Shown: piece after piece, positions 25,010 to 36,400 of the stretch
How the letters are laid out: every line of letters begins with the position of its first letter
Numbering within the stretch: position 1 is the first letter of the stretch
NCBI RefSeq assembly: GCF_030445035.2
Contig: NC_080701.1
Span: 26,504,798 to 26,568,797, forward strand
Reading direction: 5' to 3'
DNA: 64,000 bases
Source of the DNA: Dasypus novemcinctus
Lineage: Eukaryota; Chordata; Mammalia; Cingulata; Dasypodidae
The notes under the pieces: model-generated
The model's database searches: none
Seen by the model: only the letters and a program-made list of their open reading frames with translations
What the model was told of the DNA's origin: nothing
Translations under genes and position numbers: made by a program

Positions 25010-25535
25010 AAATAAAATAGACTCATGGCATCACTGATATGAAATAATTAGAAAAAGCAAACTCATCTAGGGTCAGAATTTAGGGTGTATGTTACCAGAG
25101 GACAGTGCAGGGGGAAAGAATAGGGAGTTAAGGCTTAAAATAAACAGAGTTTCTATTTGGAATGATAGAAATGTTTTGGTAATGAATGTTGGTGATGGTA
25201 GCACAACATTGTGGATATAATCAACAGAATTGAAATATATATTTGAATGTGGTTAAAAGGGCAAATGTTAGGTTGTATATATGGTAACAGAATGAAATTT
25301 ATTTTAAAAAAACAACAACCATGGAACTGCACAACACAAACAGTAAAACCTAAGTTAAGCCATGTACTATAGTTAATAGTGCAATTATGAAAATATGCTT
25401 GCATCATTTGTAACAAATATACAACACCAACGCATCGTTACTAATACCGTGGTATATGGGAATCCTGTATTTTATGAATGACTGTTTGGTAAACCCACAA
25501 CTTCCTTAATTTAAAAAAAAGAAATTTGCTAGGGA
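25010..25535 (+). mobile_element. L1 3'UTR end of the '...AAACCCACAACTT' type
   Basis: It contains TCACTGATATGAAATAATTAG, GGTGATGGTAGCACAACATTG, GGGAATCCTGTATTTTATG and ends GTAAACCCACAACTTCC plus A-rich sequence. The same tail ends the copies at 38340-39580 and 51432-51588. ORF2 coding is absent. Confidence 0.78.
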
Positions 25536-26156
25536 CAAAAAGGGACAATGCATAGTAACAAAAGTACCAATCCACCAAGAAGACATAACGGTCCCAAATG
25601 TATATGCACTGAAAAACAGAGCTGAAAATACATGAAGCAAAAACAGATGCGCTGGAAGGAGAAATAGACGAATCCACAATTAAGTTGAAGATTTCAGCAC
25701 TCCTCTCTCAACAATTTGTAGAACCACTAGACAGAAAAGCAGCAAGGATATAGAAGAACTCAACACCACTGACAACCAATAGGTTTTTATCACTATTTAT
25801 GGGGTATTCCCCCCAAAACAACAGAATACACATTCTTTTTAAGTGCCCAACAAGCATATCGCAATAGACCATATCCTGGACCATAAAACAAACCTCAACA
25901 AATTTAAAAGAATTGCAGTCATACAGAGTATATCCTCCAACTGCAATAGAATCAAACTAGAAATCATTAAGAGGAAGATAACAGGAAACTCTCCAATCAC
26001 GTGGAAACTAAGCAACACACTTCTAAATAATGCATGGGTCAAAGAGTAACTCCCAAAGAAATTTTTAAAAAATACATTAAACTTAATGAAAATGAAAATA
26101 AAGCACATCAAAATTCATATGGGCACACAGCTAAAACTGTGCCAAGAAATAAATTT

Positions 26157-26600
26157 TTAAAAAAGATTTATTTGTTTATTTAATTTCCCCCCTTTTCCTC
26201 CTTCCGTCCTGCTGTTTTTGCTGTCTGTGTTGTCTTCTCATTTTCTCTTCTCTAGGATTGACTGGGATTCAATTCTGGGGACCTCTGATGTGGAGAGAGG
26301 TTACCTGTCAATTGCACCACCTCAGTTCCTGGTTTCTACTGCGCTTCTCCTTGACTTTCCCTTTGTCTCTCTTTTGATGCGTCATCATCTTGCTAAGTGA
26401 TTCACTTGCGTGGGCACTGGCTCACCATACAGGCACTTGGTGCGGGCAGTGGCTCACCATGCGGGCACTTGTGCAGGCACTGGCTTGTTGTGCGGGCACA
26501 CTTTCTCTTCTTCTTTTTCACCATGAGGCCCCAGGGATCGAACCCAGGTCCTCCCATATGGTAGGCGGAAGCTCTATCGCTTGAGCCACATCCACTTCCC
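26157..26600 (-). repeat. Dimeric or degenerate DAS-type SINE with 13-bp target duplication
   Basis: The reversed tail AAGATTTATTTGTTTATT is on the left and the reversed head ends GAGCCACATCCACTTCCC on the right. AAGAAATAAATTT at 26144-26156 is repeated exactly at 26601-26613. A local run of 'GGGCACTGGCTCACCATG'-like units at 26410-26500 looks like internal tandem duplication. Confidence 0.88.
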
Positions 26601-27244
26601 AAGAAATAAATTTATAGCACTAATTAAGTACATTTGAAAAGAAGAAAATTCTCATATCAATAATCCAATCTCCCACATCAATACCCTAAAAAAGAAAAGC
26701 AATTAAACCCAAAGCAAGGAGGAGGAAGGAAACAATAAAGATAAGAGCAGAAATGTATGACATTTGAAGAGAAAAACAATAGAGAAAATTCATAAAACAA
26801 TGGAGTTTTTCTTTGATAAGATTAATAAAATTGGCAAAACTCTTATCAAGATGAGCAAAAAATAAAACACAAATTCCCATTATCAGGCATGAAAAGGGAT
26901 ATCACTATTGATGCTACTGATCTCAAACAATAAAGGAAGACTATGACCAACTCTACATACATGACTATGACACTTGGACAAAATGGACCCATTCTTTGAA
27001 AAGCACAAACTACTACAGCTCACCAAATGTGAAATAATTTGAATAGCTCTGTAACTACTAAGGGATCAAGTAGTTTAAAAACTCCTGAAAAAAATCTTCA
27101 GGCTCATATGGTTTCTACCAAACATTTTTTAAAAATGGTTAAAATGAGTTTTATACCATCTTTTCTCAAAAAATAGAATAAAAGGGCAGCTTTTCCAATT
27201 CATTTGATGAAACCACTATTACCATGCTATCAAAGCCAGGCAAA

Positions 27245-27665
27245 GGCAGTGCTCTAGTTTCCTAGCTTCCAAAGCAAATACCATGAAATGGGTTGGATTA
27301 AACAATGGGAAGTTATTGGCTCACAGTTTTGAGGCTAGAAGTCCAAAGTCAAGGCATCATTAAAGCAATGCTTTCTCCCAGAAGACGGTGGCCTTCTGAG
27401 GCTGCCTGCCAGTGATTCTCGGTCATTGGCTTGGCTGTCACATGGCAGTGCACATGGTAGCTTCTCCTGGTTTCTCTGGGTTCCCTTGATTACAGCTTCT
27501 GGCGCTCCCTGTGGCCTCCCTAACAAGCCTCCGGTGATAGGATTAAGACCCATCCTGACTCAGTAGGACCACACCCTAACTGGGGTAACCTCATCAAACG
27601 GTCCCTTTATAATGGGCTCACACCCACAGGAATGGATGAAGTTCAAGAACATGCTTTTCTGGGGT
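27245..27665. repeat. Old ~420-bp dispersed repeat ('CTAGTTTCCTAGC...')
   Basis: It begins TCTAGTTTCCTAGCTTCCAAAGC and ends with CCTTTATAATGGGCTCACACCC. Relatives are at 23345-23450 (partial), 32030-33020 (split by an LTR) and 44338-45545 (split by two SINEs). I cannot assign the family from sequence alone. Confidence 0.6.
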
Positions 27666-27979
27666 ACAGAGCTCCAAGCTACAACAGACAGGAAGAAAAA
27701 AACTGCCCTATTTATAGATGACATAATGGTTTCTGTGGAAAATCCCAAAGAATCTACAGAAGAACTCCCAGTATTAAAAGTGAGTTCACAAGGTCACAGG
27801 GTTTGAGATAAACATTCAAAAATCTATACTAGCAACAAGCACATGAAAACCAAAATTAAAAATACAATACCATTCACAATCACTCAAAATGAAATGAAAT
27901 ATTTAGGTGTAAATCTAACAAAACTTGTACAGTACATGTATACTGAAAACTACAAAGTGTTGATGAAAGAAATCAAGGC

Positions 27980-28242
27980 AGAGAGCTGATGCAAAAAGAT
28001 GACGCAACAAAAGAGACACAAAGAGGAAAGACAATGAGAGACACAACAAACTAGGGAGCTAAGGTGGCTCAAGTGATTGAGAGCCTCTCTCCCCCATGGG
28101 AGGTCTCAGGATCAGTTCCCAGTGCCTCCTAAAGAGAAGATGAGGAAATACAGAGAGACATAGTAAATGGACAGAGAGAGCAGACAGCAACCACAAACAA
28201 CGAGGGGATAAACAAAGCAAATCTTTAAAAAAATATCTATGG
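27980..28242 (+). repeat. Composite DAS-type SINE
   Basis: A partial first unit (GAGAGCTGATGCAAAAAGATG) is followed by a second head (GCTAAGGTGGCTCAAGTGATTG), B-box-like GGATCAGTTCCC and an AAATCTTT plus A-run tail. It interrupts L1 ORF2 sequence. Confidence 0.78.
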
Positions 28243-29038
28243 AAAGACAGGAACTAGAACAGCTTAAAAACAATTTTTAAAAAGATAAAGTGGGAATAAT
28301 CTATTTGTGATCAAGATTGATATAAACACAGTAATCAAGGTTGTGTGGTATTGGTGGAGATAGACACATAGATCAACAGAACAGAATAGAGAACTCAGAA
28401 ATAGCCTGACACAGGTATGCTAACTGACTAAGATGCAAAAGCAGTTCAATGGAGGATCTCAACAAGTGACTGGATACTCATAGGCAGAGCATGAACTTTG
28501 ACCTTTGTCATACCTTATACAAAAATAACTCAAAATGGATCATAGATTTAAGTGTAAAACATAGAACTATAAAACCTTTAGGAAAAAAAATCAGGAGAAA
28601 ATCTTTAGGGCATTGGGCTTGGTGAAGAGTTCTTAGGACATCAAAATCACAATTCATAAAAAAAATCAATAAACTCAACTTCATCAAAATTAAAATTTTT
28701 TGATCTCTGTTAAGAGAGTGAAGAGATAAGCTGCTATATATACATAGAGACAGAGAGAGACTGACAGAAAATGTTTGCAAACCACATAGCTCACAAAGGA
28801 TGCATCTAGACTACATAAACAATGCTCAAAACTGAACAGTAAAAAAAAATACAAAAACCTAAAAACCCAATTAGATAATGGGCAAAAGAAATGAAGAGAC
28901 ATTTCATTGAAAAGATGCATGGGTGGCAAATAAGCACATGAAAAAAATTTCGCTATCACTAGCCACTAGAGAAATGCAAATTAAAACCAAGATAAGTTAT
29001 CACTACACACTTAACAGAACAGCTAAATTAAAAAATAA

Positions 29039-29272
29039 TGGGGAAGCGGGTGTGGCTCAAGCAAGTAAGTTCCTGTTTACCATACGGAGGACCCAGGTTC
29101 AATACCCAGGACCTCCTGGAAAAAAAAGCAAAAAGGTCTCCCAGACCTGCACGGTGAGGCACAGGCCCCTGCAAGGTGAAGCAGTGCACCAAAAAAGATG
29201 ATGACGCAATCAGATAGGAGAAAAAAAAAAGTGACAATACAAAAGAAAAATAAAAAATAAATAAACAAAAAA
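29039..29272 (+). repeat. DAS-type SINE, 'GGGTGTGGCTCAAGC' subtype
   Basis: Head GGGGAAGCGGGTGTGGCTCA, B box GGTTCAATACCC, then a shorter body and a degraded A-rich tail (29220-29272). It splits the old L1 ORF2 C-terminal region. Confidence 0.82.
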
Positions 29273-29847
29273 AATAGCGACAATATCAAATGCCAGTAAG
29301 GATGCAAAGAAACTTACCTTTAATACATTACTGGTGAAAATGTAAAATGACACTCTGACAAATAGTTTGGCAAGTTCTTAAATATTAAATATACACTTAC
29401 CAAATGACTCTGCAATTGCATTCCTGGGCATTTATCCCAGAGAAATTAAATCATATGCCCATGCAAAAAGCTGTTCATGGAAGCTTTACTGTAATAACCA
29501 AAAACTGAAAACAACCAAAATTTGCTTCAACAGATGAATGGTTAAACAAACTGTAGTGTATCCACAGCATAGAATACCATTCAACAATAAAAAGGAACAC
29601 TTGATGCACGTAACAACTTGGATGGATCTCAAGGGCTTTATGCTGATTATATAATAAAAGCTTTTCTCAAGGTCACGTACTGTAGTACTCTACTTATATA
29701 ACACTCTAGAAATGATAGTATTGCAGAGAGTACAGGGAAATTAGTGGTATCCAGGGGTTAGGGATGTTGGAGGGAAGGAGGTGGGTGTTTATAGGGGTAG
29801 CATTAGGGAGATCTTTGTGGTGATGGAATAGCTCTGTACCATTTTTT

Positions 29848-30660
29848 TTTAAGGTTTTATTTATTTATCCCAAGCCCCCACACCTCATTGTTTGTGCTTG
29901 CTGTCTGCTCTCTGTGTCCATTTGTTGTGTGCTTTCTGTGTCTGCTTGCCTTCTCTTTAGGAGGCACTGGGAGCCAAACCTGGGACCTCCCATGTGGGAG
30001 AGAGGTGCTCAATTGCTTGGGACACCGCCACTCCCTGTTTCGTTGTGTCTCTCATTGTGTTTCTTCTGTGTGTTTCCTTGTTGCGTCACCTTGCCATGCC
30101 AACCTACTGCACCAGCCCATCAAGTGAACTCACTATCTTTCTTTTTTTTAAAGATTTATTTATTTATTTATTTCTCTCCCCTTCTTCCCCACCCCGGTTG
30201 TCTGTTCTGTGTCTATTTGCTCCATCTTCTTTATCTGCTTCTGCTGTGGTCAGCAGCACGGGAATCTGTGTTTCTTTTTGTTGCGCCTCTTGTGTCATTT
30301 CTCCATGTGGGCAGCACCATTCTTAGGCAGGCTGCACTTTCTTTGGCGCTGGGCGGCTCTCCTTACAGGGCGCATTCCTTGCACGTGGGGCTCCCCTACA
30401 CGGGGGACACCCCTGAATGGCACAGCACTCCTTGCGCGGATCAGCACTGTGCATGGGCCAACTCTGCACGGGTCAAGGGGGCCCAGGGTTTGAACCGCGG
30501 ACCTCCCATGTGGTAGATGGATGCCCTAACCACTGGGCCAAGTCCACTTCCCTCAACTCACTATCTTGCTCATCTTCTCTAGGAGGCACTGGGAACTGAA
30601 CCCAGGATCTCCCATGTGGTAGGTGGCCACCCAAATGCTTGAGCCACATCTGCTTCTCTA
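29848..30660 (-). repeat. Outer DAS-type SINE, split by a nested SINE
   Basis: The reversed tail begins near 29848 (TTTTTTTAAGGTTTTATTTATT) and the reversed head ends near 30655 (GAGCCACATCTGCTTCTC). The middle is interrupted by the younger element at 30140-30554. The flanks CTCTGTACC and TTCTGTATC are an imperfect target duplication. Confidence 0.82.
30140..30554 (-). repeat. Nested full-length DAS-type SINE
   Basis: The full reversed copy runs from the T-rich tail (TAAAGATTTATTTATTTATT) to the head (GGGCCAAGTCCACTTCCC). The 13-mer AACTCACTATCTT flanks it exactly at 30127-30139 and 30555-30567. It is clearly younger than the SINE it interrupts. Confidence 0.92.
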
Positions 30661-30889
30661 GTTCTGTATCTTGATTGTGGTGGCAGTTACATAAATATTC
30701 ACACATGATAAAATGACACAGAACTATAGCACAAATAGTACCAAAGTGAGTGTCCTGGTTTTGCTATTGTAGTCTAGTTACATGAGCTGTAATCATTGAG
30801 GGAAACTAGGGGAAGGGTACATGGGACCTGTTTTTGCAACTTTCTGTGAATTTGTAATTATTTCAAAATAAAAAGTAAAAAAGAAACAA

Positions 30890-32030
30890 AACCTAGAGGT
30901 AGAAGCTCAGATGTGGATGGATGTGTTTGCTGGGGCCAGGGTCATGAGGAAGGAGAGTGGGGCTAGAGAGAGAATAGTGAAAATGGAAAGAATGTGAGAA
31001 ACATGAGTGATGTGAACATTTAGTAATTATTCTATGTGTATATAATAAATGCTCTGTACAAGTTGATAATACATTTTCCAGTTAAGCAATGTTGGTTCTA
31101 TCTGTGTTTATCCTTTTCTTTTATAACCATTCTGATAAATAAATATTAGCTGGCAGCTCCTTTACTTTCTGTGACATCCTGAATCTCATTTCAGTGAGAT
31201 TCAAAAGTCTTAAAAGCAGAAGATATTATGGCATCTACCTTGATGTCCTTATGAATAAAAGTTTCTAGAAAAGCACTATTTGATAGGTGATGTGTGATGG
31301 TGAAAATGTTCAAATATGTGCAATAAGGTAGGCACTGACCACGTGTGACTGTTTAGTACTTAAAATGTGGCTACTCCCATTGAGGAAGCAGATTTTAAAA
31401 TTTTATTTAATTTTTATTTAATTTAGTTTTAAACTTCAGGAGCCCTATGTGGCTAGTAGCTAGAGTTTGGACAGGGCAGTTCTAGAGAATAAACACTGTG
31501 TTTAAAAGATGTATTTGGAGCAGAACAAGCATGTATTGATTGATTATTATATGTAAGGCACTGAACTAACTTAAATTGAAATACATGTTTCATCAACTGA
31601 TAAAAAGCACATTTTTCCCCACACTGGGATGAGTCTTTGAATGTTATAATAACAGTAGAACAGGTGTTCAGTTCTACAAATTCAGTTATAATTTGCATGT
31701 GTAAACTTTATCACAGCTGTCATTCAATGGAGCTAGGTACTTTTGGTACTACCTGCATTGAATTCAATTGCCTTTTTAAATCTTTTCAGAAAGATTACCA
31801 GTTTGATTCAATCTACTACTTGTGTATATAAAAGGTACAGAAACAGAGCAGTAAACATAAATCTGATATTGGTAAGTAAATAAATACTTCTTGTGAGGAT
31901 AGGACCTTAATCACGTATTTTCTTGTAAAGCAACAACCAAATTCTTATGGGTCACAAGAAAGGAATATATCTATAAGACAATGACATTATAATTTGTCGC
32001 TGAGATACAAGCAAAGGCATTATCACACAG
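30890..32030. other. Intergenic, AT-rich; hAT-like fragment at ~31265-31490
   Basis: Bases 31265-31490 contain ATGTGGCTACTCCCATTGAG and CCTATGTGGCTAGTAGCTAG. These resemble a non-autonomous DNA transposon seen again at 53150-53290. The rest shows nothing recognisable. Confidence 0.45.
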
Positions 32031-33020
32031 GCTGTTTTAGTTTCCCAGTTGCTAAAACAAATCCATACAATGGGTTGTCTTACCAACAGGAATTAATTGG
32101 CCATAATTTTAGGGCTAGGAAGCTTGCTTTGTCTTGGGATTGGTATCTTCAGGCTGGCTGGCAATCTTGGGGGTTCCTTGGCTTTTCCATCATGTGGTAA
32201 TGCACTCTGTGGCATCTTCTCCTTTCTCTTCCAGGTTTCCTTGACGTACACCTTCTAGATACTCCCCATGGCTTCTCCTTCCATGTTGTATTAGTCAGCC
32301 AAAAGGTGCTGATGCAAGCAAAGTACCAGAAATCTGTTGGCTTTTATAAGGGCTATTTATTGGGGGTAGAAGCTTACAGTCACAAGACCCTAAAGGGTCC
32401 AATTCAAAGTACCATAAGAGGTACTTTCTCAACCAAAGTCATTTGTGTCTATGAGGGTTCAGCCTTCCTTCTTCTTTTTAAGGCTTCATGGTCCCAGTTC
32501 CTTCCAATCTCAGCTGTAGGCTGGCATAAGGCTCATCTCTCTTCCCAGGGCTCATTTCTTTCTGGGCCCAGCTGCTCCGTTCTTTTCACAAGGTCTCCTG
32601 TAGACTATCAGGCTCATCTAGCTTTCTGGATGACAGAATCCTCTATGTATCTTCTCTGTGTATCTACTTCCATTTAGAGTCTGTTTTATTGGCCCACCAA
32701 GGGTGCTGGGACTCAACCCTGCATTCTCTAATGACGTGACCGAATCATAGCCCTAATCTTGATTTAATAAAGTAAAAGTGAAACCTCTGAATTTAACACA
32801 ATCAAAGGGGTATCACACTCAGAGGAACAGACCAGTTTACAAACATAATCAATATCTCTCTTTGGAATTTATAAATAATACCAAACTGCCACACATGTCC
32901 AATTTCTTTTGCTTATAAGGACCTTAGCCATATTGGTTTAAGGTTCAGCCTCATTCAGTTTGGCCACATCTTAACCAATAACACCTTCAAACATCCTATT
33001 TACAAAGTAGTTCACACTCA
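32030..33020. repeat. Old dispersed repeat ('TTTTAGTTTCCCAGTTGC...'), split by a solo LTR
   Basis: The left part is 32030-32286 and the right part 32894-33020. Joined in thought they match the order of the 27245-27665 copy: CACAGGCTGTTTTAGTTTCC at the left, CACCTTCAAACATCC and TTCACACTCACAGGAACTG at the right. The LTR therefore arrived after this repeat. Confidence 0.65.
32287..32893 (-). mobile_element. Solo LTR (copy 3) with perfect 5-bp target duplication
   Basis: It is 607 bp. On the minus strand it runs from TGTGGCAGTTTGG to GGCTGACTAATACA. CATGT at 32282-32286 is repeated at 32894-32898. TG...CA ends, an internal AATAAATA signal and a 5-bp duplication fit an ERVL/MaLR-class LTR. The class is inferred from these features, not from a database. 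Confidence 0.85.
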
Positions 33021-33465
33021 CAGGAACTGGGGTTGAGACCTGCCTTTTGTGGGGGATAAGATTCAATCCCCAATACATAATAAGCAATTCAACTGGAGGT
33101 AGAATAGCTATTTCAGAATAGCTGAAAATTTTCAAACAACAAGAGGCTGGACTGGCCAATGCCTATGCCATGCAAGACTGTTCTTATGACCTTGTGTCAA
33201 TTTCATTCGCATGATTTTTTTCTTAGTAATACATAAAATAATGGCGTTTCTTATCAACAGTGGGTATAGCAGTTTGATATTACTGATGAATTCTAAAATA
33301 TTGGATTATGTTTATAAACTGGTCTTTTCCTCTGGGCATATTAGATTACATTGGATTCAGAGGTTTACTTGATTAAGTAAGGTGTTGTGCCAGTAGGGTG
33401 GTGAGTCCCCTCCCCTTGGTGGGTGGGGACTCAGGTAAAAAAACACGGCAAAAAGACAGAGTTGG

Positions 33466-36400
33466 CAAAAATAAAAGGACAAACAACCCATTTAAAAATT
33501 GGGAAAAAGATTTGAACAGACACTTCTCCAAAGAAGGAATACAAATGGCTAAAAAGCACATGAAAAAATGCTCAAAATCACTAGCTATTAGGGAAACGCA
33601 AATCAAAACTACAATGAGATACCATCTTACTCCCATAAGACTGGCAGCTGTCAAAAAAACAGAAGACTACATGTGCTGGAGAGGATGTGGAGGAATGGGA
33701 ACACTCATCCACTGTTGGTGGGAATGCAGAAGGTTCCAAACTTTCTGGAGGACAGTTTGGCGGTTTCTCAAAACACTAGCTATAAATTTGCCATATGACC
33801 TAGCAATTCCACTGCTGGGTATATACCCAGTAGAACTGAAAACAAGGACACAAATAGACATATGCTCATAGCAACACTATTCACTATTGCCAAAAATTGG
33901 AATAAAGCCAAATGCCCATCAACAGATGAATGGATAAATAAAATGGAATACTACTACAATGGAATACTACTCAGCTATAGAATGAATACAGTACAAACAC
34001 ATGTGATAACATGGGTGAATCTTGAGGACCTTATGTTGAGTGAAGCAAGCCAGGCATTGAAGGACAAATACTACATGACCTCACTGATATGAAGTAAGTA
34101 AACCAAGCTGTCTCAGAGAGCTAGAGAACAGATGATAGGCTTAAAGGAATTTGAGGGGTAGAGGAAGGTTGCAAGCTGACACCTACCTGGGTGAAATCTA
34201 TGATAAGCTGGAGGTAAGTATTTGTACAGAGAAGGGATAAGATGGGGGCATAGGGATACCTTTGGGTGGGGCTTTGTGGGCTTGAGGGGGGCTAGGGATG
34301 GGAGGATGGGTAAGATGGCCCAAGAAATTGAGGGGAGGGTGGGGGAAACATTTGAACATAGGAAATTGTCAGTATGTGGTTGAAACTATAATGTTGAGAA
34401 AACTTTTTAGAAAATATAATAAGGAAGGTCACCTGTTTAAGATGCTTAAGGGGGGGGGGCATCTGACACAGGGCAGGCTTGTAGGGAGTGTGTGAGTGCT
34501 CATTTTGTCATAGTGGGTTATATCATTGGATGGAGACCCATACATGAGAGTGAAGGTATACCCACATCCTGGAGAGGATTGATGTTCTCAAATAGAGGAA
34601 ATTGTGTCTCTTGAGAGAATTGGTGGCTCCCAATGGGTTAGGGCAGTTGAGCTTGTCAAGCCCTCACCGTTGTTGCAAGTATCTCTGAATATGGTTCTTC
34701 AAGTAATGAAGATTGATTATCACTCTGGGCCCTGAGGGGAGGGGGAAAGAGGTATTGAATAGATGGAATCAGTGTAACTGTGGGGCAATGGAAGTGTTCC
34801 ACAAGATCATGCAGAGATGGACATAGGACATGTTAAATTATACCAAAAATGTCTAAAAGCCTATAGGCTAAACTGTAAACCATAATATAAAACATAAGAT
34901 AACTAAAAATTTAGAAAATTACATAGTGTAAAATATAAACCATAATGTAAACCCAAATGGAGCCATGTTTGAAAGCTATTATTTCAATATCTGTACATCA
35001 GCTGCAGCAAATATAATATGAGCATGTAAAAAGATCATTGCTGGGGAAAGGACAAAGTGTTTGATGTTGGATATGTGGGAGTACTGTATATTGTATATAT
35101 GAATTACTATGATCTAAACTTTTGTGAAGACAAACTTAATAATTAGAAAAAGAAAAAAGAAAAAGAAAGGATGTAGACACTGAGGAAGAAATGGAAGAAA
35201 ATGCCTTGCCACTGTACATACAAGGCAACACTTATTGCAGTGATGAAAGGCAAAACATCAAAAACAAAGCTTTTTCATTTTTTCATTTTTTGATACCCCA
35301 ATTTATTTTTACTTTATTTAATTTTTCTAAATTTTAAATTTATTTCTAAATAATTAATTTCTAAATTTCTAAATTTATAGTATATATTCTATATCTATCC
35401 TTTAAACTCATCACTATATTCCATTTTACTATTAATGAAATGTGGTGATATATTAGGCTTCATTTTTTTTTTTTTTGAAGATATCTTTTTTTTTTTTAAT
35501 TTATTTAATTCCCCCCCCTCCCCCGGTTGTCTGTTCCCGGTGTCTATTTGCTGCGTCCTGCCTCCCCGTCCGCTTCTGTTGTCGCCAGCCGCACGGGAAG
35601 TGTGGGCGGCGCCATTCCTGGGCAGGCTGCTCCCTCCTTTCACGCTGGGCGGCCCTCCCCACGGGCGCACTCCTTGTGCGTGGGGCTCCCCCACGCGGGG
35701 GACACCCCTGTGTGGCACGGCACTCCCCGCGCGCATCAGCACTGCGCATGGCCAGCTCCACACGGGTCAAGGAGGCCCAGGGTTTGAACCGCGGACCTCC
35801 CACATGGTAGACGGACGCCCCAACCACTGGGCCAAAGTCCGTTTCCCTAGGCTTCATTTTTGAAGAAGTTTTGGACCATAGAGAAGTTAAACTATGGCAG
35901 GGGAAGAACACTGGTGTGGGGTGTTATTGATAGGGGGCACATGGTTGGGAGGGAGTTCTCCAGGGCATGTATACAAGGTACATAAAAATGTTTGGATATT
36001 TTCATAGTGGTTACAGTTAAAAACAACAACTGAAGGAGTGCTGAGTTCCTAGCCAGGGGAGCTCTATCACATTCCCCAATGGAACAGCAACAATCCCCCA
36101 AGTGCAATGGCAAAGACCAATGAAGAAGGATGGTCCAACAATGAACCCTTGATACTAATGACTATGCTTATGAGGCTGTGTGCCTGAAATAAGAACGAGG
36201 CCTAGAGCTGTAGGGTGCCTAAGACTTGCCTCCTGAGAGCCTCCATGTTGCTCAAATGTGGCCACTCTCTAAGCCAAACTCAGCATGTAAATGCATTACC
36301 TTTCCCCCAGCATGGGACATGACTCCCAGGGATGAGCCTCCCTGGTGCTGAGGGATTACTACCAAGCACCAGCTGATGATGTAACTAGAAAAAGACCTTG

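Larger units (their letters stand above)
19380..30890 (+). mobile_element. Old, degenerate L1 scaffold, heavily interrupted
   Basis: Pieces of one L1M-like order can be followed along the + strand: 5'/ORF1-like sequence (19440-19670, 20320-20395, 22900-23340), the ORF2 endonuclease start (LNINGLN at ~24829-24850), endonuclease-to-RT-like text (25540-26150, 26615-27240), a 'FIDD' motif at the reverse-transcriptase active-site position (~27708-27722), the ORF2 C-terminal region (28300-29040, 29275-29850) and a typical 3' end with AATAAAAAGTAAAAAAG (30665-30890). Many stops and frameshifts make it non-functional. At least ten later insertions sit inside. Whether all pieces come from one insertion is an inference. 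Confidence 0.65.

Noticed and set aside
33398..33871. 157-codon frame as a host gene
   Set aside because: It is L1 ORF2 C-terminal sequence with the typical cysteine cluster; it begins in the neighbouring LTR and is frameshifted before the ORF2 end.
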